Shown one piece after another: positions 24,062 to 31,315 of a DNA stretch of 42,018 nt. The stretch spans positions 1 through 42,018 of the IMG/VR virus record IMGVR_UViG_3300042879_002022; one strand, given 5' to 3'. The stretch's first letter is position 1. The number at the start of each line of letters is the position of its first letter. The DNA is from a virus. A program made the translations under genes and the position numbers. The notes beneath the pieces were generated by a model that worked only from the letters and a program-made list of their open reading frames with translations, did not search any database and had not been told where the DNA came from.

Positions 24062-24234
24062 CACTCGTTCTCCATCTCGAGCATGTGCTCGCAGCACCGG
24101 ATGTATCCCTCCCACCACGTCTGCGCGTAGGAGCGTTCGACGCACTCCGCGTGGTGCTTGTGAGCGCGACTCAGAAGTCGAGTAACGGCGGCTCTTGAAA
24201 CGTCGATTGGGGTTTCTCCTTTTCGGATTGCCAT
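24061..24234 (-). CDS. Small hypothetical protein (57 residues)
   Basis: The protein starts MAIRKGETPIDVSRAAVTRL and has a helical, His/Cys-rich second half (AHKHHAECVERSYAQTWWEG, CCEHMLEMENE). It overlaps the end of the preceding gene by 64 bp in another frame, so the true start may be further downstream. An AAGGAG lies inside this overlap, but no standard start codon follows at the right distance. Moderate confidence. Confidence 0.5.
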   Translation of the reverse strand: MAIRKGETPIDVSRAAVTRLLSRAHKHHAECVERSYAQTWWEGYIRCCEHMLEMENE

Positions 24235-24395
24235 GGCTGGATGTTGCGAGAGTCGTGGACGTTGATGTGGCCGAACTTCCCGAGGAAGACCATCAAGCTG
24301 TTCTTGCGTCGAGAGACCACGGCCCCGCATTTCCAGTTGCCCTGGTGGTAGGCCTTGATCTCGTCGCCAGGTTGGTAGTCATTGGTCCAGCTCAT
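24171..24395 (-). CDS. Small SH3-like beta-barrel protein (74 residues)
   Basis: The first 50 residues read as a small barrel: YQPGDEIKAYHQGNWKCGAV, then VSRRKNSLMVFLG and FGHINVHDSRNIQPW. PGDxIxAYH with WKxGxVV is typical of SH3/Tudor-like folds. The ATG overlaps the upstream TGA (ATGA). The biological role is unknown; nucleic-acid or protein binding would fit the fold. Confidence 0.6.
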   Translation of the reverse strand: MSWTNDYQPGDEIKAYHQGNWKCGAVVSRRKNSLMVFLGKFGHINVHDSRNIQPWQSEKEKPQSTFQEPPLLDF

Positions 24396-24592
24396 CCATG
24401 AATTTTGCGAAAGGCCTCCATGTCCCTGAAATCCATCTCCTGAAACTGCGGGTGCTGCGCCAGGAACTCAGGGCTAGGCAGGATTACGTCCCAACCTGTT
24501 TTGTTGAACTGAAGCGTTGACCACTTGCCGGTCAATAGGCCCCGCTCGAGGATCGACTGCAGCTCGTGCCTGCTGAACAGTGGTTCCATCAC
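24392..24592 (-). CDS. Small hypothetical protein (66 residues)
   Basis: The protein starts MMEPLFSRHELQSILERGLL and has Trp/Phe-rich strands (GKWSTLQFNKTGWDVILPSP) and an acidic-basic tail. The ATG overlaps the stop of the 175-residue gene (ATGA), and its own stop overlaps the next start. No family recognised. Confidence 0.62.
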   Translation of the reverse strand: MMEPLFSRHELQSILERGLLTGKWSTLQFNKTGWDVILPSPEFLAQHPQFQEMDFRDMEAFRKIHG

Positions 24593-25116
24593 TGCTCACG
24601 GGTCGCTTCCTCTTGCGCCCATCGCAGGTAGTCCTGCCACTTCTTCTCAGTGAGGGGGCAGTCTTCTGCGATCGGGGGCAGCAGGGGCTGATCTGCCGTG
24701 GTGAAAGGCAGGTACGCCTCGCTGTTGTGCGGATCCGGCGCGGAGATCAGCGATCGCTTCGCGGTCGGCAGCATCGTCAGCTGGCTGGCGGTTGGCCTGC
24801 AGAACGGAGGCAGCTCCTCGCGGAAGCCCCAGCTCCTGTTCGCCATGCCGTTCTCTGTTCGATACAGCGGTGCCATCAGTTCTTTCCAGGTGGGGTAGCG
24901 CTTGAAGGTGTTGGGCTCGAGGCCCTGGATCCACTGCTCAGCGGCCCACATGAACTGGGTCTCGCTGATCTCCGGGAACTCAGAGGTGAAGCTGTGGAAC
25001 TTGAGCCGGCAGATGTGCGGGCTCCATCGATCGGCCTCTTTGATCCGCAGCTGGGCCGCGATCATTTCGGCGACCGCCAGAAACGTCTCTGGCGTCAGGC
25101 TGTTTGACTTGGCCAT
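24589..25116 (-). CDS. Uncharacterised protein in the replication region (175 residues)
   Basis: Residues 1-95 form a helical domain (TPETFLAVAEMIAAQLRIKE, ETQFMWAAEQWIQGLEPNTF) that ends in YPTWKELMAPLYRTENG; the tail is Pro-rich and ends in EKKWQDYLRWAQEEATREQ. The helical block plus W..YP.W.EL pattern reminds me of phage helicase-loader/primosome proteins of the lambda P type, but this is a weak resemblance. It overlaps the zinc-ribbon gene by 22 bp. It lies where T7-like phages normally keep primase-helicase and polymerase, so a role in recruiting host replication proteins deserves testing. Confidence 0.6.
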   Translation of the reverse strand: MAKSNSLTPETFLAVAEMIAAQLRIKEADRWSPHICRLKFHSFTSEFPEISETQFMWAAEQWIQGLEPNTFKRYPTWKELMAPLYRTENGMANRSWGFREELPPFCRPTASQLTMLPTAKRSLISAPDPHNSEAYLPFTTADQPLLPPIAEDCPLTEKKWQDYLRWAQEEATREQ

Positions 25117-25682
25117 TGCTCAAGGGCGGCGAGCATCGCCGGGTCTTTGGGCATCGGGCGGCCCTGGGCCGTGGGGGCCGTGAGCTCGTCCTTCATGTAT
25201 TCGGGCTTGAGCGTTTGCCAGCCGTGTTCAACTCCGGCCCTGGCCAGCAGCACCTGCTGCCAGGCAGGGAGCTTGGCGACGCGGGCCACGCTCGAAAGCC
25301 AGGCGGCCTCGCTCCACGCGGCCTTGGCGCCGTGCTTGCTCTTGCGGCTGACGTTCCACCACTCAACGAGCAGCGGCTGCGCCTCCGAGCAGACATTCAC
25401 CAGGCAGTCCTCGTCCAGGCTGGCTGCGTGGCGCTGGGTCTTGGCCGCAGCGGCCGGGCGGTCCTGCTGCAGCCGAATCACCGGGGCTAGGGGCGCCGGC
25501 TGATCAGGCGCCACCGCCACATAGGACTGGATCCCGGGATCCCACTCCTCGATGCGCTCGAGGGTGGCGAACTTGTGGCGACAGCGCTTGCCGTTGCAGA
25601 TGCGGTGACGGCGAATCCCCTCCCGGACCCTGATCGTGTCGAGGATCCTGTTGCTGGTGCCGCCACATTTCGGGCAATTCAT
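25095..25682 (-). CDS. NrdR-like zinc-ribbon protein with a C-terminal helical domain
   Basis: The ATG at 25680-25682 overlaps the RusA stop (ATGA), giving 195 residues. Residues 1-48 match the NrdR N-terminal zinc ribbon: C3 and C6 in NCPKCGG, then VREGIRRHRICNGKRCRHKF with C29 and C34, then ATLERIEEW. There is no NrdR ATP-cone. Instead a Pro/Ala linker leads to a helical domain (LLVEWWNVSRKSKHGAKAAW, ARAGVEHGWQTLKPEYM), whose W-rich helix and GWQ.L ending resemble the C-terminal domains of phage replication-initiator proteins. DNA or RNA binding is likely. Whether it regulates transcription or starts replication cannot be settled from sequence. Confidence 0.72.
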   Translation of the reverse strand: MNCPKCGGTSNRILDTIRVREGIRRHRICNGKRCRHKFATLERIEEWDPGIQSYVAVAPDQPAPLAPVIRLQQDRPAAAAKTQRHAASLDEDCLVNVCSEAQPLLVEWWNVSRKSKHGAKAAWSEAAWLSSVARVAKLPAWQQVLLARAGVEHGWQTLKPEYMKDELTAPTAQGRPMPKDPAMLAALEQWPSQTA

Positions 25683-26038
25683 TCCCAGATCACCTTCATG
25701 TAGATCGATTGCTTGTCTTTGGGTGCCCGGGTGAAGCGCAGCGCCATGGCAGGCAGCACGTTCACCCGGTCGTCGGCCCACACCAGGCCGTTGCCGCTGT
25801 CGAGCACCGCGCCGGCGAGGTTGTCGAGATCGCCACGGGCCGGGCCGCGGAAAGTCAGCACCAGGCAGCTCACCTGCTGCAGCGGTGGCTCGCACCACCA
25901 CTCGGCCAGCAGGGCGCGCACCGTCGCCTTCCACTTCATGTAGGCCGGGGGCATGTAGGGCCGGCCGCCGCCCCTGGGGGAGCGGGGCCTGGCCTTTGAC
26001 ATCAGCGGCACGTTCAGCTCGAAGTCAGCGGACTGCAT
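25679..26038 (-). CDS. RusA-family Holliday-junction resolvase
   Basis: The protein has 119 residues, the usual RusA length. The metal-binding aspartates are in GDLDNLAGAVLD (D70, D72) and VWADDRVN (D90), the classic RusA pattern, with conserved Lys in the KARPRSP and PAYMKWKATVRALL segments. It should cleave branched phage DNA before packaging, taking the place of T7 endonuclease I (gp3). The ATG shares its A with the SSB stop, and its stop overlaps the zinc-ribbon gene. Confidence 0.9.
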   Translation of the reverse strand: MQSADFELNVPLMSKARPRSPRGGGRPYMPPAYMKWKATVRALLAEWWCEPPLQQVSCLVLTFRGPARGDLDNLAGAVLDSGNGLVWADDRVNVLPAMALRFTRAPKDKQSIYMKVIWE

Positions 26039-26673
26039 CAGAAGGGCATCTCTTCTGTGTCGTCCCAGCTGGGGCCGGCTTCCTCTTTCGCCGGGCCCTC
26101 GGCCGGGCTGCGCTTCTCGTCGCCGGTGAGTGCATAGCCCTTCTCGGGTTCGCCGAACACCGAGCTCATATCTGGGGCGCTGTACTCCACCAGGTGCAGC
26201 ACGCGCACGGCCTCGAGGTTGAGGCTCACGCCCTTCCCTCCCTCGGGGTTGGTCCAGCTCCAGGGGCTGAACGCCACCTTCCCGGTGCTGCCGTTGCCGA
26301 TCAGCACGTCCTCGGGCCAGGGCGTTCCCTTGGCGTCCTGCACTGCCGGCGGGGGCAGCTCCATGCCGCGCTTGGTCAGCACGTTCCGCTTGAAGCTGAA
26401 CTGCCAGAGCGAGGTCTCATCACCGCTCTGGTCCAGGTAGGTCTTGAACGGCAGGCCGTTAGGGCCAGGGCGGCTGCTGCTGCCGTGGGCCTCCATGAAG
26501 GCCTCCTTCAGTGACTTCACAAACGCCTGGGCCTCGGCGTCGTCCTTGCTGAGCAGCAGGTCGACAGACCACTGCTCCTTCTCGTTGTCCTTCCCTTTGT
26601 TCGCAATGCCAGGGCGCAACACCTTGGCCCACATCAACTCCCCTTGCGGCGAAACCTTGATCTCCTTGGGCAT
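26038..26673 (-). CDS. Single-stranded DNA-binding protein (T7 gp2.5-like)
   Basis: The protein has 211 residues (T7 gp2.5 is 232). The OB-fold body has EQWSVDLLLSKDDAEAQAFV and FSPWSWTNPEGGKGVSLNLE, typical of the cyanophage gp2.5 group. The acidic tail ends DDTEEMPF, the SSB-type C-terminal peptide used to dock partner proteins, ending in the hydrophobic P-F pair. With no phage polymerase visible, this tail may contact host replication proteins. The ATG is 5 bp after a GTAGAGC palindromic element. Confidence 0.88.
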   Translation of the reverse strand: MPKEIKVSPQGELMWAKVLRPGIANKGKDNEKEQWSVDLLLSKDDAEAQAFVKSLKEAFMEAHGSSSRPGPNGLPFKTYLDQSGDETSLWQFSFKRNVLTKRGMELPPPAVQDAKGTPWPEDVLIGNGSTGKVAFSPWSWTNPEGGKGVSLNLEAVRVLHLVEYSAPDMSSVFGEPEKGYALTGDEKRSPAEGPAKEEAGPSWDDTEEMPF

Positions 26674-26678
26674 TTGCT

Positions 26679-26692
26679 CTACGGGTCTGTAG
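26679..26692 (-). promoter_or_regulatory. Quasi-palindromic GTAGAGC element upstream of SSB
   Basis: On the minus strand it reads CTACAGACCCGTAG followed by AGCAA and the SSB ATG. It is close in sequence and position to the element before gene 11. The intergenic region (26674-26757) has no other clear signal apart from a weak CTCT/AGAG hairpin just after the RNA polymerase stop. Confidence 0.55.
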
Positions 26693-26757
26693 TAGACGTG
26701 CGGAACCTAGTCGCCTGCTCGCTGATCGTCAACCCGTATGTGTCTCTTACGAGAGTC

Positions 26758-29172
26758 CTACGAAAAGCAGTAGGGGTTGGATCCCACCTGTCCTGGGCAG
26801 AGATCTCCCGTGAAAGGAGCGCGACGCATCCTTCGAACCTTTGCAGCAGAAGCGATCTCGGCTGCCATCAATTCCAGCCAGTCCACCTTGAACATCTCCC
26901 GCAGCTGGCGGTGCAATTCCCCGTGCAACCACTCCGCCCGTTCTGGAACGACAGCAAAGCAGTCGTGATTCGTAAGAATCTGCGCGCCGTGCGCATCGGC
27001 CGTGGAGACAATCGAATGGCACAGGGCTGCGTCGAATGAATGGATGGCGTTGGCCGTGATGCCCCTGTTGGTGGCGCGTGCGCTCAGCTCCCCGGCCGGG
27101 CGCTCCTCTCGCCTGCTCCGCTGCCGCGGCAGGGAGATCAACGCTGTGCCGCTCGGGATGGTGCCGGGCAGCTCCTCGCCCAGGCGCATGGGCCAGCCGG
27201 TGGGGCCGGTCCATTCGATCGGCTTCTTCTTGCTGACCACGCGCCGCGACAGCTCACGCAGCCAGCCCTGCAGCGCCAGGCAGGGTGCGACCTCCTCCTG
27301 CAGCGCCTGGCGCATGACCTTGGCCATGTGACGGACTGGCGCCAGCACGTCGCCCTGCAGTCGCCACAGATCGGCCTGCCCGTTGCGCTGCTCCACTGCA
27401 GCGATCAGACCGTCCATCAGGGTCTGATGCGTGGCTCCATATATAGACGTCATCACCGGCCCCTTCGCCAGGGAGCGGTCGATGCCGAAGTCCAGCCAGA
27501 AGATCGCGTGCTTAGCGATGGTGCCGCCAGCCAGCTCCACCTCCTCGCGCAGCAGGCGCACCACCCGATCGGCCACCGCCTGGTAGATGTCGGCCCGGGT
27601 GCTGCCGATCAGGTTGGTGTGGCGGGCCAGCCTCTTGTCCCGCAGCAGCGCCGCAGCGATGCCGACCCCAGAGCAGGTCTGATCCAGCCGCACCGGGCAG
27701 CCGATCGGGGTGGTCGGGTCGGCCAGCCACTGGCGCACAGCCCGGGCCACCTGCAGCAGCTGCCACGGATCATCAGCGCCGCGCCATAGCTCGAGCCGCT
27801 CGAGGGGCTCCTCGGCAATGGCGGTCAGCCGCTCGAGGTTTTGCTTGCCCCAGTCCAGCCGGTCAGCCCACTTCGCTTTGCCCAGGCCGTAGTGTCCGGC
27901 CGCGGCCATCAGCAACCACTCGAACCCCCGCTCGCCGCATGGCTCGCCCTGCTCGAAGCTGATCAGTGCCTTCTCGTGATCAGGGCCCTGGTGCGTGGCG
28001 TAGCGGTTGCTGCTGTAGATCCGCCCCCTGAAATCCAGCTCGTAGGCAAACCAGCTGGGTCGGCCGGCGATTGATTCGCACTGGCGCAGGGCCTCCTCGA
28101 TCCGCACCCGGGCCGCCCGGTTGGCGTTCTCATCAGCCCAGGCCTCGGCCCGTCGGCGCCGGTATTCGATCCAGGCCTCTTTGCCAGCATCTATCTCCGG
28201 CTCGGGCGGCACCACCAGCGGGTCGCGCTGCACCGGGAACAGCCCGCGGATGTTGCTATCCCATGCAGCGCGCTGCTGCTCCACCATCCACGGGTCGATC
28301 ACCATCGCCTGCTGCTGCAGGGCATTGATCACCCGCAGTTGCAGCGACAGGTCGGCCTTCTCGTAGGGGGCCAGATCCAGCGGCCGCCGTGCCACCACCA
28401 GGGCAGAGCTGTTGTCCAGGTGGCCGCCGCCATGCAGCCCCTGCCATGGCCTCGGCTCCACCAGCATTGGCAGCCGGCGCACGGGGATAGGCCGCGGCGG
28501 GTTGGCCTTGATTAACGCCAGCACTTCTGGCGCCGGCTCCACCACCTGCCGGGTGCGGGCCTGCTGCACCACGCGCACCAGGCCGGTGTGCTCCACCACC
28601 AGATCCAGCAGCAGGCCGCCGACGTGGAAGCGGTCCTGCGTGGCCCAGGCCTCCTGCCCCAGGTGCAGCAGTTGCATGGTCCACTTGCCCACCACTTCTT
28701 TGCGGCGGCCGCCGCTGCGCTTCTTCAGCACGCGCAGCAGGTCGCGGTCCTTGGCCTGGATCTTCATCGCACGCACTTCGTCCTCGATCTCGCGGCCAAT
28801 GGCCAGGGCCAGCTCCCGATACGGGCGGCGCTGGCTGATGCGGTCGATCACCGCGCCCAGGGCGATCGATGCAATGGGCCTGGGGCCCTTGTCCTTGAAC
28901 ACCAGCAGGGCGGGCAGGGCGCAGTAGTGCGGGCCGGCCGCGCATTGTTTCCGCAGGAGCCGACCGAACAGCGCATCAAGGGCGTCACCTACCCGTTCCG
29001 CGTTCTGCTGGAACAGTTCTCGGCCGTATTCGGTGGCGCGCTCCCGGCCCGCAACCTGAAGATTCCGGCGCATGGCTTGCGCCTTGTTTTCAGACTCCCT
29101 GCGCTGAGCGGTTTCTCGCGCCAGTTCATCCGAAATGGAACTGGTGGATGAAATGCGGGATGCAGGAACCAC
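26758..29172 (-). CDS. Single-subunit T7-type DNA-dependent RNA polymerase
   Basis: The protein has 804 residues (T7 RNAP is 883). All catalytic elements are visible: DFRGRIY at 380-386; the first metal aspartate D497 in RLDQTCSGVGIAAALLRD (T7 D537); R566, K570 and Y578 in DRSLAKGPVMTSIYGA (T7 R627, K631, Y639); and H736-D737 in ILTNHDCFAVVP (T7 H811-D812). It should transcribe the DNA-metabolism and virion genes from phage-specific promoters. The first ATG (29172) is used; a start about 33 residues later is possible. The C-terminus differs from the T7 FAFA foot and ends in NPYCFS. Confidence 0.96.
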   Translation of the reverse strand: MVPASRISSTSSISDELARETAQRRESENKAQAMRRNLQVAGRERATEYGRELFQQNAERVGDALDALFGRLLRKQCAAGPHYCALPALLVFKDKGPRPIASIALGAVIDRISQRRPYRELALAIGREIEDEVRAMKIQAKDRDLLRVLKKRSGGRRKEVVGKWTMQLLHLGQEAWATQDRFHVGGLLLDLVVEHTGLVRVVQQARTRQVVEPAPEVLALIKANPPRPIPVRRLPMLVEPRPWQGLHGGGHLDNSSALVVARRPLDLAPYEKADLSLQLRVINALQQQAMVIDPWMVEQQRAAWDSNIRGLFPVQRDPLVVPPEPEIDAGKEAWIEYRRRRAEAWADENANRAARVRIEEALRQCESIAGRPSWFAYELDFRGRIYSSNRYATHQGPDHEKALISFEQGEPCGERGFEWLLMAAAGHYGLGKAKWADRLDWGKQNLERLTAIAEEPLERLELWRGADDPWQLLQVARAVRQWLADPTTPIGCPVRLDQTCSGVGIAAALLRDKRLARHTNLIGSTRADIYQAVADRVVRLLREEVELAGGTIAKHAIFWLDFGIDRSLAKGPVMTSIYGATHQTLMDGLIAAVEQRNGQADLWRLQGDVLAPVRHMAKVMRQALQEEVAPCLALQGWLRELSRRVVSKKKPIEWTGPTGWPMRLGEELPGTIPSGTALISLPRQRSRREERPAGELSARATNRGITANAIHSFDAALCHSIVSTADAHGAQILTNHDCFAVVPERAEWLHGELHRQLREMFKVDWLELMAAEIASAAKVRRMRRAPFTGDLCPGQVGSNPYCFS

Positions 29173-29203
29173 CGCAAATTGGGCATTTTCTGCAATTTAT
29201 CCA

Positions 29204-29217
29204 CCACACCCCTGTAG
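29204..29217 (+). promoter_or_regulatory. GTAGAGC element upstream of the RNA polymerase gene
   Basis: The plus strand reads CCACACCCCTGTAG followed by AGCT, matching the family seen before gene 11 and SSB but in the opposite orientation. It lies 32 bp upstream of the RNA polymerase start, in the int-RNAP intergenic region. Confidence 0.4.
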
Positions 29218-29258
29218 AGCTCGGATTTACTGGCGGTCTTCCAGTGTTGGTGGATGTT

Positions 29259-29272
29259 CTGCGGGGGTGTAG
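29259..29272 (+). promoter_or_regulatory. GTAGAG element next to attP
   Basis: The plus strand reads CTGCGGGGGTGTAG followed by AGGT. It lies 10 bp from the tRNA-derived attP core. Its core CGGGGGTGTAGA is also in the capsid leader. Confidence 0.4.
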
Positions 29273-29281
29273 AGGTAAAAA

Positions 29282-29325
29282 ACGGATTTTAAGTCCGCTG
29301 CGTATGCCAATTCCGCCATGCTCCC
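29282..29325 (-). other. Putative attP: 5' half of tRNA-Leu(UAA)
   Basis: On the minus strand these 44 bases read as tRNA-Leu from the acceptor 5' arm through the D-arm (TGGCGGAATTGGCATACGC) and the full anticodon stem-loop with anticodon TAA (CGGACTTAAAATCCG). After the anticodon stem the tRNA similarity stops, so it is not a complete tRNA gene. It lies about 120 bp downstream of the integrase gene. Cyanopodovirus P-SSP7 carries a comparable tRNA-Leu(UAA)-matching segment beside its integrase. Integration here would use the host tRNA-Leu(UAA) gene. Confidence 0.85.
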
Positions 29326-29359
29326 CCGTTGCGCCGCAAGGGATCTCAGGGATTGGGCA

Positions 29360-29399
29360 GGATGCGGGGAAATGCAGTTTCGTGCAATTCTCCGCATCC
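29360..29399. other. Strong 40-nt stem-loop between integrase and attP
   Basis: A 17-position stem (outer arms GGATGCGG and CCGCATCC, one G-T pair and one A-A mismatch) closes a six-base loop. No T-run follows on either strand, so it is not a typical intrinsic terminator. Its position beside attP suggests a role in recombination or int mRNA stability. Confidence 0.7.
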
Positions 29400-29445
29400 G
29401 AAACGCAACCGCTGCGGTCCTGCGGACGTTGCCCACAGTAGGAGC

Positions 29446-30438
29446 TCAGGCCTCGATTGCAGCGGTGCAGGCCGTCAGGTGGTGGGTCTGCAGGTGCATG
29501 TAGCGCTGCACCGCCGCCAGGGTTTTCCAGCCGCCATAGGCCTGGATCTGCTGGAGGGGCACGCCGGCCTGGGCCATGCGCGTCGCCCCGGTGTGACGGG
29601 CGCAGTGCATGGTCAGCTTCCGGTCGCCCTCGAGGCCCATGTGTGCCTTGGCCCGATCAAACAACTCGCGTGCTCGGTGGTATTTCAAGCCGAACACGCG
29701 CTGGCGCGGCACCGGCGGGACGTGAGCCTCGATGAGGCTGCGCGCCTTAGGGCCCAGCGCAATGGTGCGAGGGCTGCCGTTCTTGGTTTTCCAGAACGTG
29801 ATCAGCCCGCGCTCGAGGTCGACGTCCTCGCCGCGCAGCCGCTCAATCTCACCCCAGCGGGTGCAGGTCAGGGTCATGAGCACCAAGACGTCGGCCATCT
29901 CGGTTTCGCCCCACTCCCGGAAGATGTGGCAGAAGGTGGCCAGCTCCTCCTTTGTGATGATCCGGTCTTTGGTGTTGGCGATCTTCAGCTGCTGCGGGAG
30001 ATCCTGCTTTTGGCCGATGTAGCCATGCAGAAGCGCGTCGTTGATCATCCCCTTCAGGCAGCTCACTTTGTGGTTCACCGTCGCGGGACTGTTGCCCCCC
30101 TCGAGCAGGTACTGGCGCCAGCGCTCGACGTCCGGCGCCTTGATCGAATCGAGCTGGGTGGTGGACCCGAAGAACTCAACCGCGTGCTGGCTGTAGATCC
30201 CTGCGGTGCGCTCCCAGGCCAGGCCCTTCCAGCGGATGCGCAGTGACAGGGCCCGGGCGTCTTTGACGGTGATGCCGGTGCCGGTGCTGCGGTTGGTGTC
30301 GGAGCGCGAGGCGATTTGCTCGAGCAGCTCCTTCTGTTTGGCCAGTGCCTCGGCCTTGGTTTTCGCCTTACGGGTGCGGCGGACGCCGTCGACGGTGACG
30401 TCGGCGATCCATCCGTCCGCGATCTTGCGGACTGACAT
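29446..30438 (-). CDS. int: Tyrosine recombinase / phage integrase
   Basis: The protein has 330 residues. Residues 1-45 resemble an arm-binding domain, 55-150 a SAM-like core-binding domain, and 160-330 the catalytic domain. The active-site set is visible: R194 in TCTRWGEIERL, a Lys in KTKNGSPRTIAL (217 or 219), H278-x-x-R281 in MHCARHTGATRM, W304 in GGWKTLA at the usual His/Trp position, and the nucleophile Y313 in QRYMHL. With attP 120 bp away and regulators upstream, this is a plausible lysogeny module. Its ATG is preceded, after 14 bp, by the repeated 12-mer leader (30453-30464). Confidence 0.95.
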   Translation of the reverse strand: MSVRKIADGWIADVTVDGVRRTRKAKTKAEALAKQKELLEQIASRSDTNRSTGTGITVKDARALSLRIRWKGLAWERTAGIYSQHAVEFFGSTTQLDSIKAPDVERWRQYLLEGGNSPATVNHKVSCLKGMINDALLHGYIGQKQDLPQQLKIANTKDRIITKEELATFCHIFREWGETEMADVLVLMTLTCTRWGEIERLRGEDVDLERGLITFWKTKNGSPRTIALGPKARSLIEAHVPPVPRQRVFGLKYHRARELFDRAKAHMGLEGDRKLTMHCARHTGATRMAQAGVPLQQIQAYGGWKTLAAVQRYMHLQTHHLTACTAAIEA

Positions 30439-30452
30439 CGTTTTCGGTGTGG

Positions 30453-30464
30453 TGGTGGTTGGTC
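30453..30464 (-). repeat. 12-mer leader GACCAACCACCA, copy 1
   Basis: Exact copy of a 12-mer found five times in 4.3 kb. It is 14 bp upstream of the integrase ATG, and its GAC overlaps the TGA stop of the upstream winged-helix gene. Confidence 0.8.
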
Positions 30465-30780
30465 ACAGGGCCCGCAGCTGGTTGATCAGGTGCTTGCCCT
30501 TGGTGGTGAGCCGCACAAGGAAGCGCCGGTTATCGGCGGGGTCTCGGTAGGCCTCCACCAGGCCCAGACCTGGCTGGCCGTTGTCCTTGCCGTCGCTCAG
30601 GGCCTGGATGCCACGGCTGACTGAGGCGTTGCTGGTGATCAGCCGCGCCTCGAGTTCCTTGTACTCAACGGGAGCACATTCGGCGATCTCCAGGAACATG
30701 CGGATGCGATGCGCCGGCAGTTGAGCTGGGTCCAAAGTTTTGAAAACATCCAGAGCCCTTGCCAGTTGATCCAGATCCAT
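30463..30780 (-). CDS. MarR-like winged-helix DNA-binding protein
   Basis: The protein has 105 residues. The winged helix is clear: IRMFLEIAECAPVEYKELEA, LITSNASVSRGIQAL (recognition helix), then a wing with LGLVEAYRDPADNRRFLVRL and LTTKGKHLINQL. Its position directly upstream of int suggests control of integration or early transcription. No second copy of this sequence is seen, but the gene at 30935-31315 has the same fold type. The ATG at 30778-30780 is used. Confidence 0.82.
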   Translation of the reverse strand: MDLDQLARALDVFKTLDPAQLPAHRIRMFLEIAECAPVEYKELEARLITSNASVSRGIQALSDGKDNGQPGLGLVEAYRDPADNRRFLVRLTTKGKHLINQLRAL

Positions 30781-30934
30781 GGCTCCCCGGGGTCTCGCAG
30801 GTGTGTCCTAGGACTCTCGCACGCCTGGAGAGAAACCCTGGCCCTGCCCGCTATCTGCTCCCCATAGGCGGCGAAGTGCTGCCACGTCTGGCGTCTGGGG
30901 ATTTCGGCGCTGAAAAGTAAAGCAAGGCGCATAG

Positions 30935-31315
30935 TCAAAGCTCTCCAGACCCGTTGAGTGGTGCAAATGTACTATCCAACAGCTCTTGGGCCTCTTCCGT
31001 TAGTTCCAGCCGATATCCCCGGCGGTGCGGGTGGTTGGTTACTTTCACCAGCCCAAGCCTGGATTCAATCCAGCGCCCGTCCTCCTTGCGGCCGCGGCCA
31101 CGCAGCAGGCACAGGGTCCGATTCACACGCGCGTGATCAATCCCCATGTGTTTCTGCAGATCGGTGACGTGATCGATGCCGCTGTAGATCCAGAGCAGGG
31201 CCTCAGCGGCCACCAGGGGCATCCCGCCATCGAATGTTGATCGCTTGGATGCCTTGCGCAGACCGCCCAGCAGTCCGGCGATGCTGTAGACCGCGACGAT
31301 GTTCCGCGGTCTCAT
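30935..31315 (-). CDS. Second winged-helix regulator
   Basis: The protein has 126 residues. After a short hydrophobic N-terminus, PLVAAEALLWIYSGIDHVTD and HMGIDHARVNRTLCLLRGRG make a helix-turn-helix, followed by a wing LGLVKVTNHPHRRGYRLELT and a C-terminal helix EEAQELLD. This is MarR-like. It overlaps the upstream gene by 4 bp (ATGA). The 154-bp gap to the next regulator has no convincing gene (see the rejected reading frame at 30639-30938). Confidence 0.75.
   Translation of the reverse strand: MRPRNIVAVYSIAGLLGGLRKASKRSTFDGGMPLVAAEALLWIYSGIDHVTDLQKHMGIDHARVNRTLCLLRGRGRKEDGRWIESRLGLVKVTNHPHRRGYRLELTEEAQELLDSTFAPLNGSGEL

Noticed and set aside
29282-29325. A functional tRNA-Leu gene
   Set aside because: Only the 5' half through the anticodon stem is present; there is no variable arm, T-arm or 3' acceptor strand.
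29227-29436. A 69-residue frame containing MAELAYAADLKSV
   Set aside because: This peptide is a well-known spurious translation of tRNA-Leu sequence. Here it comes from the attP tRNA half.
30639-30938. A 99-residue frame (start MTMRLALLFSAEIPRRQTWQ) between the two winged-helix genes
   Set aside because: Its ATG overlaps the upstream TGA (ATGA), which is suggestive. However, nearly half of it is an out-of-frame reading of the clear winged-helix gene at 30463-30780, and the unique first half shows no recognisable domain. It may at most be a short peptide.
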